DNA of 64,000 bases from Mesorhizobium tianshanense. Its GTDB lineage: Bacteria > Pseudomonadota > Alphaproteobacteria > Rhizobiales > Rhizobiaceae. The position numbers were made by a program, and so were the translations under genes. This document shows positions 8,127-16,161 of this stretch, piece after piece. Each line of letters starts with the position of its first letter. Within the stretch, counting starts at the first letter, position 1. Where the stretch lies: the NCBI RefSeq assembly GCF_007830515.1, contig NZ_VLKT01000003.1:62001-126000 (forward strand), read 5' to 3'. The notes beneath the pieces were generated by a model. It ran no database searches. It was not told the origin of the DNA and saw only the letters and a list, made by a program, of their open reading frames with translations.

Positions 8127-8182
8127 TAATGCATGTCGTTGCCCAAAAACCGCTGCGCACTTTTGGGCAACGACATGCATTA
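8127..8182. repeat. Perfect 22-bp inverted repeat with 12-nt loop
   Basis: The arms 8127-8148 and 8161-8182 are perfect reverse complements (TAATGCATGTCGTTGCCC and onward), with the loop ACCGCTGCGCAC. It lies between two convergent genes and supplies the TAA stop of the minus-strand oxidoreductase. It would work as a bidirectional terminator or mRNA end. A decayed relative with the same ACCGCTGCGC core occurs at 19845-19895, also between convergent genes, so this is a dispersed repeat family. Confidence 0.85.
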
Positions 8183-9478
8183 GCGCCCCTCATCCAGCCG
8201 GTCGCGCAGGATGCTTAGGGGAAGCAACATGTTTGGCGCATGCCGCATCAGACCGTGGAGCGGGATCGGCGACGGTGGCGCGAAGGGAAGTGGCAGGTCC
8301 TTGGCATTCGCTCCACCAGCCCAATCCGCAAGCACCTTGCCCATGGCTATCGTCATGGCGATGCCGCGCCCGTTGCAGGCAAAGCCCGCGATCAGGTCGG
8401 GCCCGAGATCGACGAGGCGCGGCAGGAAATCGGGTTCGACGGCGGCTATTCCTGACCAGCTATATTCAAGCGGCGGGATTTCCGGGAGATCGAGATGTTT
8501 CGCCAGCCGTCGCCAGATTGCCTGCGGCACCCGCGCGTCGGCGCCTTGGCCAATACTATGCATGCCGCCGGTTATCAGCCTGTTTTCGCCATCGAAGCGG
8601 AAGGTGAAAAGATTGCGCCTGGTGTCGCCGACGCCTTGCCCGCCCGGAAGCAGGCGGGCGCGTATTTCGCGCGGCAGCGGTGCCGTCGCGATCTGGAATA
8701 TCTTCAGCGGGAAGTAGGTTCGCTGCAGCGTGCGATGCAGTGGCCCGCCATAGGCGTTGGTGGCAATCAGCACCTTTCCGGCGCGCACCGAGCCCGATGC
8801 CGTTTTCAACGTCCAGCCATCCGCCGTGCGATCGATCGATGCAACACGCGTATGCTCGAAGAGGTGTGCGCCGGCCTTCTCCGCCGCGTCAGCGAGCCCG
8901 CGCGCATATTCGACCGGATTGAGGACGCCGCCCGACCGATCCATCCAGCCGCCGGGATAGCCACGAACGCCGGTCAGCTCCTCGATCGCCTGCCTGTCCA
9001 GCGCAACGGCCGGTTTCCCGCGCCTTGCCCACTGCTCGGCGCGCGATCTCGTCTTTTCCAAAGCGGCCTGCGAATGGGCTGGCTGTATCCATCCGCTCTG
9101 GACTGCGTTGCATTCGATGCCGTGCCGCTTGATCAGGTCGAAGACGAGGTCGGCACTGCCGGTTGCGAAATCGACAAGGCCTTCGCCGCGCTCTGGCCCG
9201 AGCTGGGCAACGATATCGTCCGGGTCCCTTTTCGCGAAATTCGGCACGACGAAGCCGGCATTCCTGCCGGTTGCACCCCAGGCGGTGATTTCCGCTTCGA
9301 GGACGGCGACCGAGTTGCCTTTTTCGACAGCGTGCAGCGCGGTCGAAAGTCCTGAAAATCCGCCGCCAACAATTGCCAGATCGACATCGAGCGCGCCTTC
9401 AAGGGCGGGCCGTTCGCGGCGATTGCGGCTGACGGCGTGCCAGAGGGAAAGGCCGGGAGGCCCGGCAACGTCGATCAT
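8180..9478 (-). CDS. FAD-dependent oxidoreductase, DAO family
   Basis: A 432-residue flavoprotein of the D-amino-acid oxidase/DadA/PuuB group. The dinucleotide-binding motif is DLAIVGGGFSGLSTALHA (about residues 33-50), and GATGRNAGF at 68-76 is typical of the gamma-glutamylputrescine oxidase-like branch. The C-terminal FAD motif is GFACNGRGIAM. It would oxidise a primary or secondary amine or amino acid. The ATG at 9478 overlaps the stop of the LivM-type permease (ATGA), so it is the last gene of the transport operon and probably acts on the imported compound. Its stop codon lies in the palindromic repeat. Confidence 0.87.
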   Translation of the reverse strand: MIDVAGPPGLSLWHAVSRNRRERPALEGALDVDLAIVGGGFSGLSTALHAVEKGNSVAVLEAEITAWGATGRNAGFVVPNFAKRDPDDIVAQLGPERGEGLVDFATGSADLVFDLIKRHGIECNAVQSGWIQPAHSQAALEKTRSRAEQWARRGKPAVALDRQAIEELTGVRGYPGGWMDRSGGVLNPVEYARGLADAAEKAGAHLFEHTRVASIDRTADGWTLKTASGSVRAGKVLIATNAYGGPLHRTLQRTYFPLKIFQIATAPLPREIRARLLPGGQGVGDTRRNLFTFRFDGENRLITGGMHSIGQGADARVPQAIWRRLAKHLDLPEIPPLEYSWSGIAAVEPDFLPRLVDLGPDLIAGFACNGRGIAMTIAMGKVLADWAGGANAKDLPLPFAPPSPIPLHGLMRHAPNMLLPLSILRDRLDEGR

Positions 9479-10455
9479 GACGCTGTTCCGCTCTCGCCCG
9501 TAGCCACTTTGGCACGCTTGCCGAACCTTGGACGCCGCGGCCTGTCGCCGAAGAGGCCGTTCGGCCTGACCAGAAGGATGATGCACAGCATCACGCCGAT
9601 CGCCACGATCTGCAGCGAGGCGGCGCGTGCCTGCTGTTCGGGCGAGAACAGCACACTGGTAAGGGTCCCCGATCCGGCCCATATCGCCCAGACCAGGATG
9701 CTGCCGACGACGGCGCCCTTGTTGCTGCCCGAGCCGCCGACAATCAGCATCACCCAGACCTGGAAGGTCAGGATCGGCAGATAGTTGTCAGGCGCGATGA
9801 AGCCGGTGAAATGCGCCTGCAGCGCTCCGGCCAGTGCCATGATGGCGCCGCCGACGGCAAAGGCCTGGACGCGGTAGAAACGGGCGCTTTTGCCCAGGGA
9901 TATCGCGGCCCGCTCATCCTCGCGAAGCGCCTTCAACACGCGTCCCCACGGGCTGCGCGACAGATGCTCCAGCCCGAGATAGACGATCAGCGTCACTAGC
10001 GAGACGACGGCCAGGTTCGACAGGTTGAACAGCAACGGCGTCTCGGCGAGGCCGCCGAAGGGCCGCGGAATGAAGCCGATGCCGAACGGGCCGCCGGTCA
10101 GCTTCTGGGCGTTGAGCGCCACCAGTTGCACGACGACGGCGACGCCGAAAGTGGTGATCGCCAGATAGTCCGATCTCAGGCGCAGCGTAGCAATGCCGGT
10201 GATGGCGGCGGCGACGCCGCCCACCAGTATGGCGCCGAGCCAGCCGGCAAGGATCGGCAGGTCGAAACCGCCGAGGCGCGCGGCATCGTCGGGCGTGGTC
10301 AGCAGCGCGGACGTGTAGGCGCCGATGGCGACAAAGCCGGCGAGCCCGACATTGAAAAGGCCGGTCAGCCCCCATTGCAGATTGAGCCCGAGCGTGACGA
10401 GCGAAAAGATCAGCGCGTTGGTCAGGAAGAAAGCGCCGTAGCCGAGCAGATCCAT
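9475..10455 (-). CDS. Branched-chain-type ABC permease, LivM-like
   Basis: A 326-residue permease with about nine hydrophobic helices and the LivM landmark GLNLQWGLTGLFNVGLAGFV near residues 23-42. The loop RVLKALREDERAAISLGKSA is the usual ATPase-contact region. The start overlaps the LivH-like stop by one base (TGATG). It works with the LivH-, LivF- and LivG-like genes and the binding protein at 16162. The basic C-terminal tail (RPRRPRFGKRAK) is likely cytoplasmic. Confidence 0.92.
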   Translation of the reverse strand: MDLLGYGAFFLTNALIFSLVTLGLNLQWGLTGLFNVGLAGFVAIGAYTSALLTTPDDAARLGGFDLPILAGWLGAILVGGVAAAITGIATLRLRSDYLAITTFGVAVVVQLVALNAQKLTGGPFGIGFIPRPFGGLAETPLLFNLSNLAVVSLVTLIVYLGLEHLSRSPWGRVLKALREDERAAISLGKSARFYRVQAFAVGGAIMALAGALQAHFTGFIAPDNYLPILTFQVWVMLIVGGSGSNKGAVVGSILVWAIWAGSGTLTSVLFSPEQQARAASLQIVAIGVMLCIILLVRPNGLFGDRPRRPRFGKRAKVATGESGTAS

Positions 10456-11363
10456 CAGCGTTCCCTCACTCCGAAAAGGCCGATAGGCCGCACGAACAGC
10501 ACGGTCATCAGGATGATGAAGGAGACGGCGGCGCGCCATTCGGCGCCGATCAACTGCACCGCGCCCGCTTCGGCCATGCCGATGATCAATCCGCCGAGGA
10601 CGGCGCCAGGCACGCTGCCGATGCCGCCGAGGATAGCGGCCGCGAACATCGGCAGCAGCATGTCGAAACCCATGAATGGGCGGACTTGGATGAGAATGCC
10701 GATCATGACGCCGGCGACGCAGGCAAGCGCCCCGCCGACGATCCACGTGACGCGCACGACCTTGGCGACGTCGATGCCGACAATACGCGCCAAGGCCGCA
10801 TTCTGGCTCAGCGCCTGCATCGAGCGGCCGGTCTGGGTGCGCGTCATCAACAGATGCACGCCGAGCACGAGAACGGCGGTCAGCAAAAGCAGCGCGATCT
10901 GATCGGGGGTGATGCGGATGCCGAAGCCGACCGGCATAGCGATCTGGATGGCCCGGCTGAAATAGGTCGGGCGCGAGGTGAAGATGAATTCGAGCAGGCT
11001 TCTCAGCGCCATCGAGGCGCCGAAGCTCGCCATCACCACGATGATCGCCTGACCCTTGGCCCGCAGCCGCGCGAAAAGCACCATGTCGAGCAGCAATGCC
11101 AGCAGGCCGGTGATCGCCATGCCGACGACGACCGCGGCGACCAGCGGCCAGCCGAAGGAGAGGGGAGCCATTGGTGCGACCGTGCCGAACATCGCGCCGA
11201 TGGCGCCGACGACGGCGAGCGTCGCATAGGCGCCCCAGGCCATGAAGTCGCCATGCGCGAAGTTCGAGAAGCGCAGGATCGAATAGGTGAGCGTCACGCC
11301 GATGGCGCCGAGGCCGATCATCGAGCCCGCCAGCAATCCGTCGACGACAAATTGCAGGTTCAT
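10455..11363 (-). CDS. Branched-chain-type ABC permease, LivH-like
   Basis: A 302-residue LivH-type permease: about eight transmembrane helices, the N-terminal motif LTYSILRFSNFAHGDFMAWG and the contact loop TGRSMQALSQNAALARIVGI. It pairs with the LivM-like protein. The start overlaps the LivF-like gene by 4 bases. Confidence 0.92.
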   Translation of the reverse strand: MNLQFVVDGLLAGSMIGLGAIGVTLTYSILRFSNFAHGDFMAWGAYATLAVVGAIGAMFGTVAPMAPLSFGWPLVAAVVVGMAITGLLALLLDMVLFARLRAKGQAIIVVMASFGASMALRSLLEFIFTSRPTYFSRAIQIAMPVGFGIRITPDQIALLLLTAVLVLGVHLLMTRTQTGRSMQALSQNAALARIVGIDVAKVVRVTWIVGGALACVAGVMIGILIQVRPFMGFDMLLPMFAAAILGGIGSVPGAVLGGLIIGMAEAGAVQLIGAEWRAAVSFIILMTVLFVRPIGLFGVRER

Positions 11364-12127
11364 GCAGCACCCGCCTTGCCGGAATGGCGGTCTCCTTCAG
11401 GATCGAGGCGGCGCTGGCCAAGATAGAGTTCGGCGACGACCGGATCGTTCCACAGCTCGGAGGCGACGCCTTCGTGCCGGTCCTTGCCCTCGACCAGCAC
11501 ATAGGCGCGGTCGCCGATGGCGAGTGCCGCCTTGGCGTTCTGCTCGACCAGGAGAATGGTGACGCCGGGTATGCGTATACCGGCCAGCATCTCGAAGACC
11601 ATCGACACGAATTTCGGCGACAGGCCGGCCGACGGCTCGTCAAGCACCAGCACCTTGGGATGGACGATCAACGCCCGGGCGACGGCCAGCATCTGCCGCT
11701 GTCCGCCCGAGAGGTTGCCGGCGGCGGTCTTGCGCTGACGGGCGAGATCGGGAAAGGCCGCATACATTTCCTCAATGCGGGCAGGGGTCTCGCGCGGCTT
11801 CAGGATGCCGCAGGCGACCTTCAGATTGTCCTCGACCGACATCAGCGCGAAGATGTTTTCGGTCTGCGGCACGAAGGCAAGGCCGAGGCGGACCATGGTG
11901 TGGGCCGGCGCCGCGGTGATATCCCTGCCGTCCAGCAGGACCGTGCCGCCCGTGATCGGGACAAGGCCGGCGATCGCCTTGATTAGGGTCGACTTGCCGG
12001 CGCCATTGGGGCCGAGAACGACAACGATCTCGCCCTTGTCGACGGTGATCGAGGCGCCGCGCACGATCGGCACGCCGGGCTCGTAGCCGGCTTCGAGGTT
12101 GCGGACATCGAGAACCGTTTGGCTCAT
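11360..12127 (-). CDS. ABC ATP-binding protein, LivF-like
   Basis: A 255-residue ATPase. Walker A is GPNGAGKST (39-47), the signature is LSGGQRQML and Walker B is KVLVLDEP, followed by the LivF-typical ILLVEQNAKAAL. I start at ATG 12127, which overlaps the LivG-like stop (ATGA) and begins MSQTVLDVRNLEAGY, a normal LivF N-terminus. The longer frame upstream has no family resemblance. Confidence 0.92.
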   Translation of the reverse strand: MSQTVLDVRNLEAGYEPGVPIVRGASITVDKGEIVVVLGPNGAGKSTLIKAIAGLVPITGGTVLLDGRDITAAPAHTMVRLGLAFVPQTENIFALMSVEDNLKVACGILKPRETPARIEEMYAAFPDLARQRKTAAGNLSGGQRQMLAVARALIVHPKVLVLDEPSAGLSPKFVSMVFEMLAGIRIPGVTILLVEQNAKAALAIGDRAYVLVEGKDRHEGVASELWNDPVVAELYLGQRRLDPEGDRHSGKAGAA

Positions 12128-12924
12128 GCCGCGCCTCCGAGATAGGCCTCGATGACGCGCGGGTCGCGTGCCACCTCGTCCGGAGTGCCTTCGCACAGAA
12201 GCTGGCCGCTCGCCATGACTAGGACACGGTGGCAGAGCCGCGTCACCATGTCGATATTGTGCTCGATCAGCAGGAAGGTGATGCCGCTTCTGTTGATGTC
12301 GCGAATGCGATCGATGATGACTTCGAGCAGCGTCGCGTTGACGCCGGCCGCCGGCTCGTCGAGCAGGATGATCGCCGGGTTGGCCATCATGACGCGGGCG
12401 AGTTCGAGCAGCTTGCGCTGGCCGCCGGAAAGTACACGCGCCGGCTCGTGTGCAAGGCGGGCGAGCGTGACGAGCTCGAGCAGCTCGATGGCTCTCGTCT
12501 CGGCAGCCCTTTCCTCGGCGGCGACCCGGCGGGGCGTTAGGAAGTTGGCGAGCAGTCTTTCGCCGGCCTGCCCCTGCGCGGCCAGCATGACGTTTTCGAT
12601 CAGCGTCAGATTGGGCAAAGGCCGGGGGATCTGGAACGTGCGGCCAAGGCCGCGGCCGATACGGCGATGGGCTGCTTCTCCCGATACCGGTGTGCCGTTG
12701 AGCAGGATCTCGCCGCTGGTCGGCAGGATGCTGCCGGCCAACAGGTCGAACATCGTCGTCTTGCCGGCGCCGTTGGGGCCGATGAGGCCGAGTATTTCAC
12801 CCGGCCGAACGTCAAACGAAACATCGTTGACCGCGACGAGGCCGCCGAAGCGCCTGACGATATTTCTGGCCGTCAGCACCGGCGTGCGGGTTTCCGCCCG
12901 CTGTCGTGCGGTCGTGTCACTCAT
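12124..12924 (-). CDS. ABC ATP-binding protein, LivG-like
   Basis: A 266-residue ATPase with Walker A GPNGAGKTT (49-57), signature LSGGQRKLLE, Walker B AIILLDEP and the LivG feature FLLIEHNIDMV. It is the first gene of the minus-strand set livG-livF-livH-livM-oxidoreductase, all with overlapping junctions. The set is divergent from the GntR regulator at 13051, with a symmetric operator candidate between. Confidence 0.92.
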   Translation of the reverse strand: MSDTTARQRAETRTPVLTARNIVRRFGGLVAVNDVSFDVRPGEILGLIGPNGAGKTTMFDLLAGSILPTSGEILLNGTPVSGEAAHRRIGRGLGRTFQIPRPLPNLTLIENVMLAAQGQAGERLLANFLTPRRVAAEERAAETRAIELLELVTLARLAHEPARVLSGGQRKLLELARVMMANPAIILLDEPAAGVNATLLEVIIDRIRDINRSGITFLLIEHNIDMVTRLCHRVLVMASGQLLCEGTPDEVARDPRVIEAYLGGAA

Positions 12925-12972
12925 AAAGCCCTCTGGCCGAAAGCGATCGTCGCCGCCTTCTGGTTATTGATT

Positions 12973-12996
12973 TGTGATCACACTTGCTTTGATCAC
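12973..12996. promoter_or_regulatory. TGTGATCACA palindrome plus GATCAC half-site
   Basis: A perfect 10-base palindrome TGTGATCACA sits at 12973-12982, and GATCAC recurs at 12991-12996. The site is between the divergent livG-like operon and the GntR gene. FadR/FCD regulators bind short symmetric sites of this kind near their own promoters. The assignment is inferred from symmetry and place. Confidence 0.5.
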
Positions 12997-13050
12997 GCTA
13001 TTCGGCTTTAATTTCTTCCGCAAGCCGAAAACGGCCAAGACCGGGATGCC

Positions 13051-13779
13051 ATGCAAAAAGCCGTCATCGAAAAGAACAATGAGGTGATCGCGGCCCAGCT
13101 CACGCCGGTCGGCCGCGAGACCGTGCAGGATCGCGTCTATTCGGAGCTGCGCCGCGCCTTGATCGGCGGCCTTTTCGAGCCGAGCCAGGTTCTGACCATC
13201 CGCGGCCTCGCCGACGCGCTGGTCACCAGCACCATGCCGGTGCGCGAGGCACTCGGACGGCTGATCACGGAAAAGGCGCTGGAGGCGCTACCAAACCGCT
13301 CCGTGCGCGTACCGCCGATCACGCTGGAGCGTATCGACGATCTCCTGCGCGCCCGCTCCCTGATCGAGGGCGAAGCCATCGCGCTGGCCGCCACCCGCAT
13401 GAACCCGCGCCAGATTGCTTCGGTCGAAGCCATGCTCGGCGAGTGGGACGAGATGCGGGCGCTGAAGCACAAGAAGGATATCGACCGCGAGGCGACGCTC
13501 AACCAGAGCTTCCACTTCGAGATTTACCGTTGCTGCGGTTCCGCCGTGCTGATCCCGATGATCGAGAGCCTCTGGCTGCAATCCGGGCCCTGCATCCGCG
13601 TTGCCATCTACGCCTTTTCCGATGCCGGCGAGGTCGATACCGCCCACTATCATCGCAGCATCGTCGCAGCGCTCGCGAGGCAGGATGCGCAAGCCGCGCG
13701 CGAAGCGCTGGTGGCCGACATCAGCCGGCCCTTCGCCTTCCTGCGCGACAAGCTCCAATCCGCCAACAGGAAAGATTGA
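13051..13779 (+). CDS. GntR family regulator, FCD type
   Basis: A 242-residue regulator: winged HTH at about residues 24-90 (LTIRGLADALVTSTMPVREA, the classic GntR recognition segment) and an FCD domain at about 100-230 with the ligand/metal pattern NQSFHFEIYR and HYHRSIVAAL. It leads the plus-strand cluster and faces the transporter operon, so it most likely controls both arms. Confidence 0.88.
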   Translation: MQKAVIEKNNEVIAAQLTPVGRETVQDRVYSELRRALIGGLFEPSQVLTIRGLADALVTSTMPVREALGRLITEKALEALPNRSVRVPPITLERIDDLLRARSLIEGEAIALAATRMNPRQIASVEAMLGEWDEMRALKHKKDIDREATLNQSFHFEIYRCCGSAVLIPMIESLWLQSGPCIRVAIYAFSDAGEVDTAHYHRSIVAALARQDAQAAREALVADISRPFAFLRDKLQSANRKD

Positions 13780-13783
13780 GGGC

Positions 13784-14272
13784 ATGACGACGCCTGCCAT
13801 CAGCATCACAGAGCCACGCTCAAAACTTTCCGTGACGGCGCTGCTGTTGCCGGAAAAGGCGCCCGACAACGCTGCCTTCCTGCTGGCGTATCTCGAACAG
13901 CCGCGCGTCGTTGCCGGCATCCATGCGATGTGGACGGGGCCGGAAATCTCCTGCCCGATTCCCGCCGCGGATTTCGAGGGCCAAACCTATGCCAGGCCCT
14001 TGCCGGCGGAGAATGCAACGCTGACGCCGCAGCCGGGTGACATCGTGCTGTCCTACGTGCCGCCCCGCATGTGGGGCGGCAATCCGAATGCGATTTTCGA
14101 CATCGGCCTGTTCTATGGAGCCGGCGCGCGGCTCTTGTTCCCGATCGGCTGGCTTGCCGGAAGCGTGGTTGCGCAGGTGCGTTCCGAGGAGCGCGACCGG
14201 TTCGCCGCCGCCTGCGGGGTGATCCGCCGCAACGGCGCTTGCGAAATCACCTTCACCCGGGTGGAGATCTGA
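13784..14272 (+). CDS. DUF3830 family protein (cyclophilin-like fold)
   Basis: A 162-residue protein that I place in DUF3830 from LPAENATLTPQPGDIVLSY and IFDIGLFYGAGARLLFPIGW. DUF3830 is a cyclophilin-like beta-barrel family of unknown function often found in amino-acid or amide catabolic loci. The ATG at 13784 follows GAGG and lies 5 bases after the regulator gene. It abuts the TIGR04076 gene directly. A binding or enzymatic role for the imported substrate is possible but not shown. Confidence 0.72.
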   Translation: MTTPAISITEPRSKLSVTALLLPEKAPDNAAFLLAYLEQPRVVAGIHAMWTGPEISCPIPAADFEGQTYARPLPAENATLTPQPGDIVLSYVPPRMWGGNPNAIFDIGLFYGAGARLLFPIGWLAGSVVAQVRSEERDRFAAACGVIRRNGACEITFTRVEI

Positions 14273-14632
14273 ATGGCCGGACCAGACGACAGTTTCGAAC
14301 TCTTCGACCTTCGTGTCGAGGCGGTCATTCCGGAAGGCAAGCCGGTCTATTGCGGCGCCAAATCAGGCGATTATTTCGAGCTCAAGGGCGAGATGCTGTC
14401 GATGCCGGCAGGACAGGGCTTCTCGATCTATTCCATTGCCGCCGTCTTGCCGCTGCTCGCGGCAAAACAGCGCCCGACTCACAAGAACGACTGGATGACG
14501 TCGGACGCCGAGATCGCTTGTCCCGATCCCAATTGCGCCAGCCGGCTGAGGATCGTCAGGACGGGCAAACGCCGGTTTAGCCATGCCGAGACCACGGCGG
14601 TGCCGTTGCCGAAGGAGAATGACCAGAAATGA
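14273..14632 (+). CDS. TIGR04076 family protein
   Basis: A 119-residue small protein matching TIGR04076: a cysteine near residue 27 (PVYCGAKSGDYFELKGE), the middle segment SIYSIAAVLPLLAAKQR and the cysteine pair C83/C88 in IACPDPNCASRLRI. These families keep several cysteines, which suggests metal binding, but the role is unknown. It starts at the base after the DUF3830 stop and its own stop overlaps the aldo/keto reductase start (ATGA). Confidence 0.7.
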   Translation: MAGPDDSFELFDLRVEAVIPEGKPVYCGAKSGDYFELKGEMLSMPAGQGFSIYSIAAVLPLLAAKQRPTHKNDWMTSDAEIACPDPNCASRLRIVRTGKRRFSHAETTAVPLPKENDQK

Positions 14633-15684
14633 CCGCCAAGGCTTTCGAGCTCAGCCCCGGCTACACGATCTCGCGCGTCATTCGCGGCGGCTGGCAGCTT
14701 GCCGGCGGGCATGGCGCGATCGACCGCGAACAGGCGGTAACCGATCTGATCGCCACCTTCGACGCCGGCATCAGGACCTATGATTGCGCCGATATCTATA
14801 CCGGTGTCGAAGAGCTGATCGGCGCGGCGCGGCTGCGGCTTGCCAACGAGCGCGGCCTTGACGCCGCCGCCAAAATGAAGGTTCACACCAAGCTGGTGCC
14901 TGACCTCGAAAGGCTTTCCAACATCAGCCGCGACTATGTCAGGGGCATCGTCGACCAGTCGCTGCGGCGGCTGAAGACCGAGCGGCTCGATCTCGTGCAG
15001 TTCCACTGGTGGGATTATGCGCTGCCAGGCTATGTCGATGCGGTGGGGTGGCTCGATGAGCTTCGCCGGGAAGGCAAGCTACGCAACATCGGTACCACCA
15101 ATTTCGACACACAACATTTGGCCGAGATCCTGGCCGCCGGCTTGCCGGTGGTCAGCCAGCAACTGCAATACTCCGTACTCGACCAGCGGCCGGCCACCAG
15201 CCTTGCGGCACTTGCCAGACAGAACGGCGTCAGGTTCCTGTGCTATGGTTCGGTGGCGGGCGGCTTCCTGAGCGAAAGATGGCTCGATGCTGCCGAGCCG
15301 CAGACGCCGCTCGAAAACCGGTCGCTGGTCAAATACAAGCTGATCATCGATGATTTCGGCGGCTGGGAGCTTTTCCAGGAGTTGCTCAGGGCATTGAAGG
15401 CGGTTGCCGACCGCCATGGCGTCGATATCGCCACCATCGCCAGTGCCTGGGTGCTGGAGCAGCCGCAAGTGGCGGCCGTCATCGTCGGCGCCCGCAACCA
15501 GGCACACGCCCTTGCCAATGCCAAAATCATGGACGTCGCGCTCGACGCCGATGACCGGACGCGGATCGCTGCCGTGATCGCGCAAAGTCGCGGGCCCCTA
15601 GGCGACGTCTATACGCTGGAACGCGACCGTCATGGCCGCCATGGCTCGATCATGCACTACAATCTGAACGCAGGCCGGATATGA
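14629..15684 (+). CDS. Aldo/keto reductase
   Basis: A 351-residue NAD(P)H-dependent oxidoreductase with the (beta/alpha)8 AKR fold. The catalytic tetrad is visible: D52 and Y57 in TYDCADIY, K88 in VHTKLVP, H126 in VQFHWWD. The C-terminal cofactor-binding segment reads VAAVIVGARNQAHALAN. It would reduce or oxidise a carbonyl/alcohol in the pathway. It overlaps both neighbours by 4 bases. Confidence 0.88.
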   Translation: MTAKAFELSPGYTISRVIRGGWQLAGGHGAIDREQAVTDLIATFDAGIRTYDCADIYTGVEELIGAARLRLANERGLDAAAKMKVHTKLVPDLERLSNISRDYVRGIVDQSLRRLKTERLDLVQFHWWDYALPGYVDAVGWLDELRREGKLRNIGTTNFDTQHLAEILAAGLPVVSQQLQYSVLDQRPATSLAALARQNGVRFLCYGSVAGGFLSERWLDAAEPQTPLENRSLVKYKLIIDDFGGWELFQELLRALKAVADRHGVDIATIASAWVLEQPQVAAVIVGARNQAHALANAKIMDVALDADDRTRIAAVIAQSRGPLGDVYTLERDRHGRHGSIMHYNLNAGRI

Positions 15685-16130
15685 GCGGCGAGCCTTCTCT
15701 GTTTTCCCGCGCCAGCGCCGAGATCGTCGATCTGCATCGCTTCTTCGTCGACTGGTTCGACAGGGCGCGCGCCGACAGGGCGGATTTCAGCCGCTTCGAA
15801 CGCGTCATGGGCGAAGGCTTCCAGATGATCGCACCGGACGGCCAACTCCTCGATCGTAACGCGGTGCTCGACCATGTCAGGGCAAGCCGGGCCACCTGTG
15901 ATGGCGATTTCGCCATCGCCATCGAGGATATCCGGACCGGCTGGCAGGCCGGCGACACGATCGTCGTCTGCTACGTCGAAGCACAGCAGCGCGGCGGCAA
16001 GCACAGCCGCCGTCGCTCGAGTGCCGTTTTCACCACCAGTTCATCGGCGCCCAACGGCATTGAATGGCGGCATCTGCATGAAACCTGGCTGCAGATGCCG
16101 GAGGACCGAACAGGCTCAAGACATGAATGA
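15681..16130 (+). CDS. NTF2-like/SnoaL-type (DUF4440-like) protein
   Basis: A 149-residue protein with the cone-shaped NTF2 pattern: an N-terminal helix (IVDLHRFFVDWF), FERVMGEGFQMIAPDGQLLD and a C-terminal beta sheet ending HLHETWLQ. Such proteins are small isomerases, dehydratases or binding proteins. No catalytic residues can be assigned. The last coding bases are followed by 31 bases before the binding-protein gene. Confidence 0.6.
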   Translation: MSGEPSLFSRASAEIVDLHRFFVDWFDRARADRADFSRFERVMGEGFQMIAPDGQLLDRNAVLDHVRASRATCDGDFAIAIEDIRTGWQAGDTIVVCYVEAQQRGGKHSRRRSSAVFTTSSSAPNGIEWRHLHETWLQMPEDRTGSRHE

Positions 16131-16161
16131 ATCAGAGTCGTGTAACGAAAGGGGAACAACA

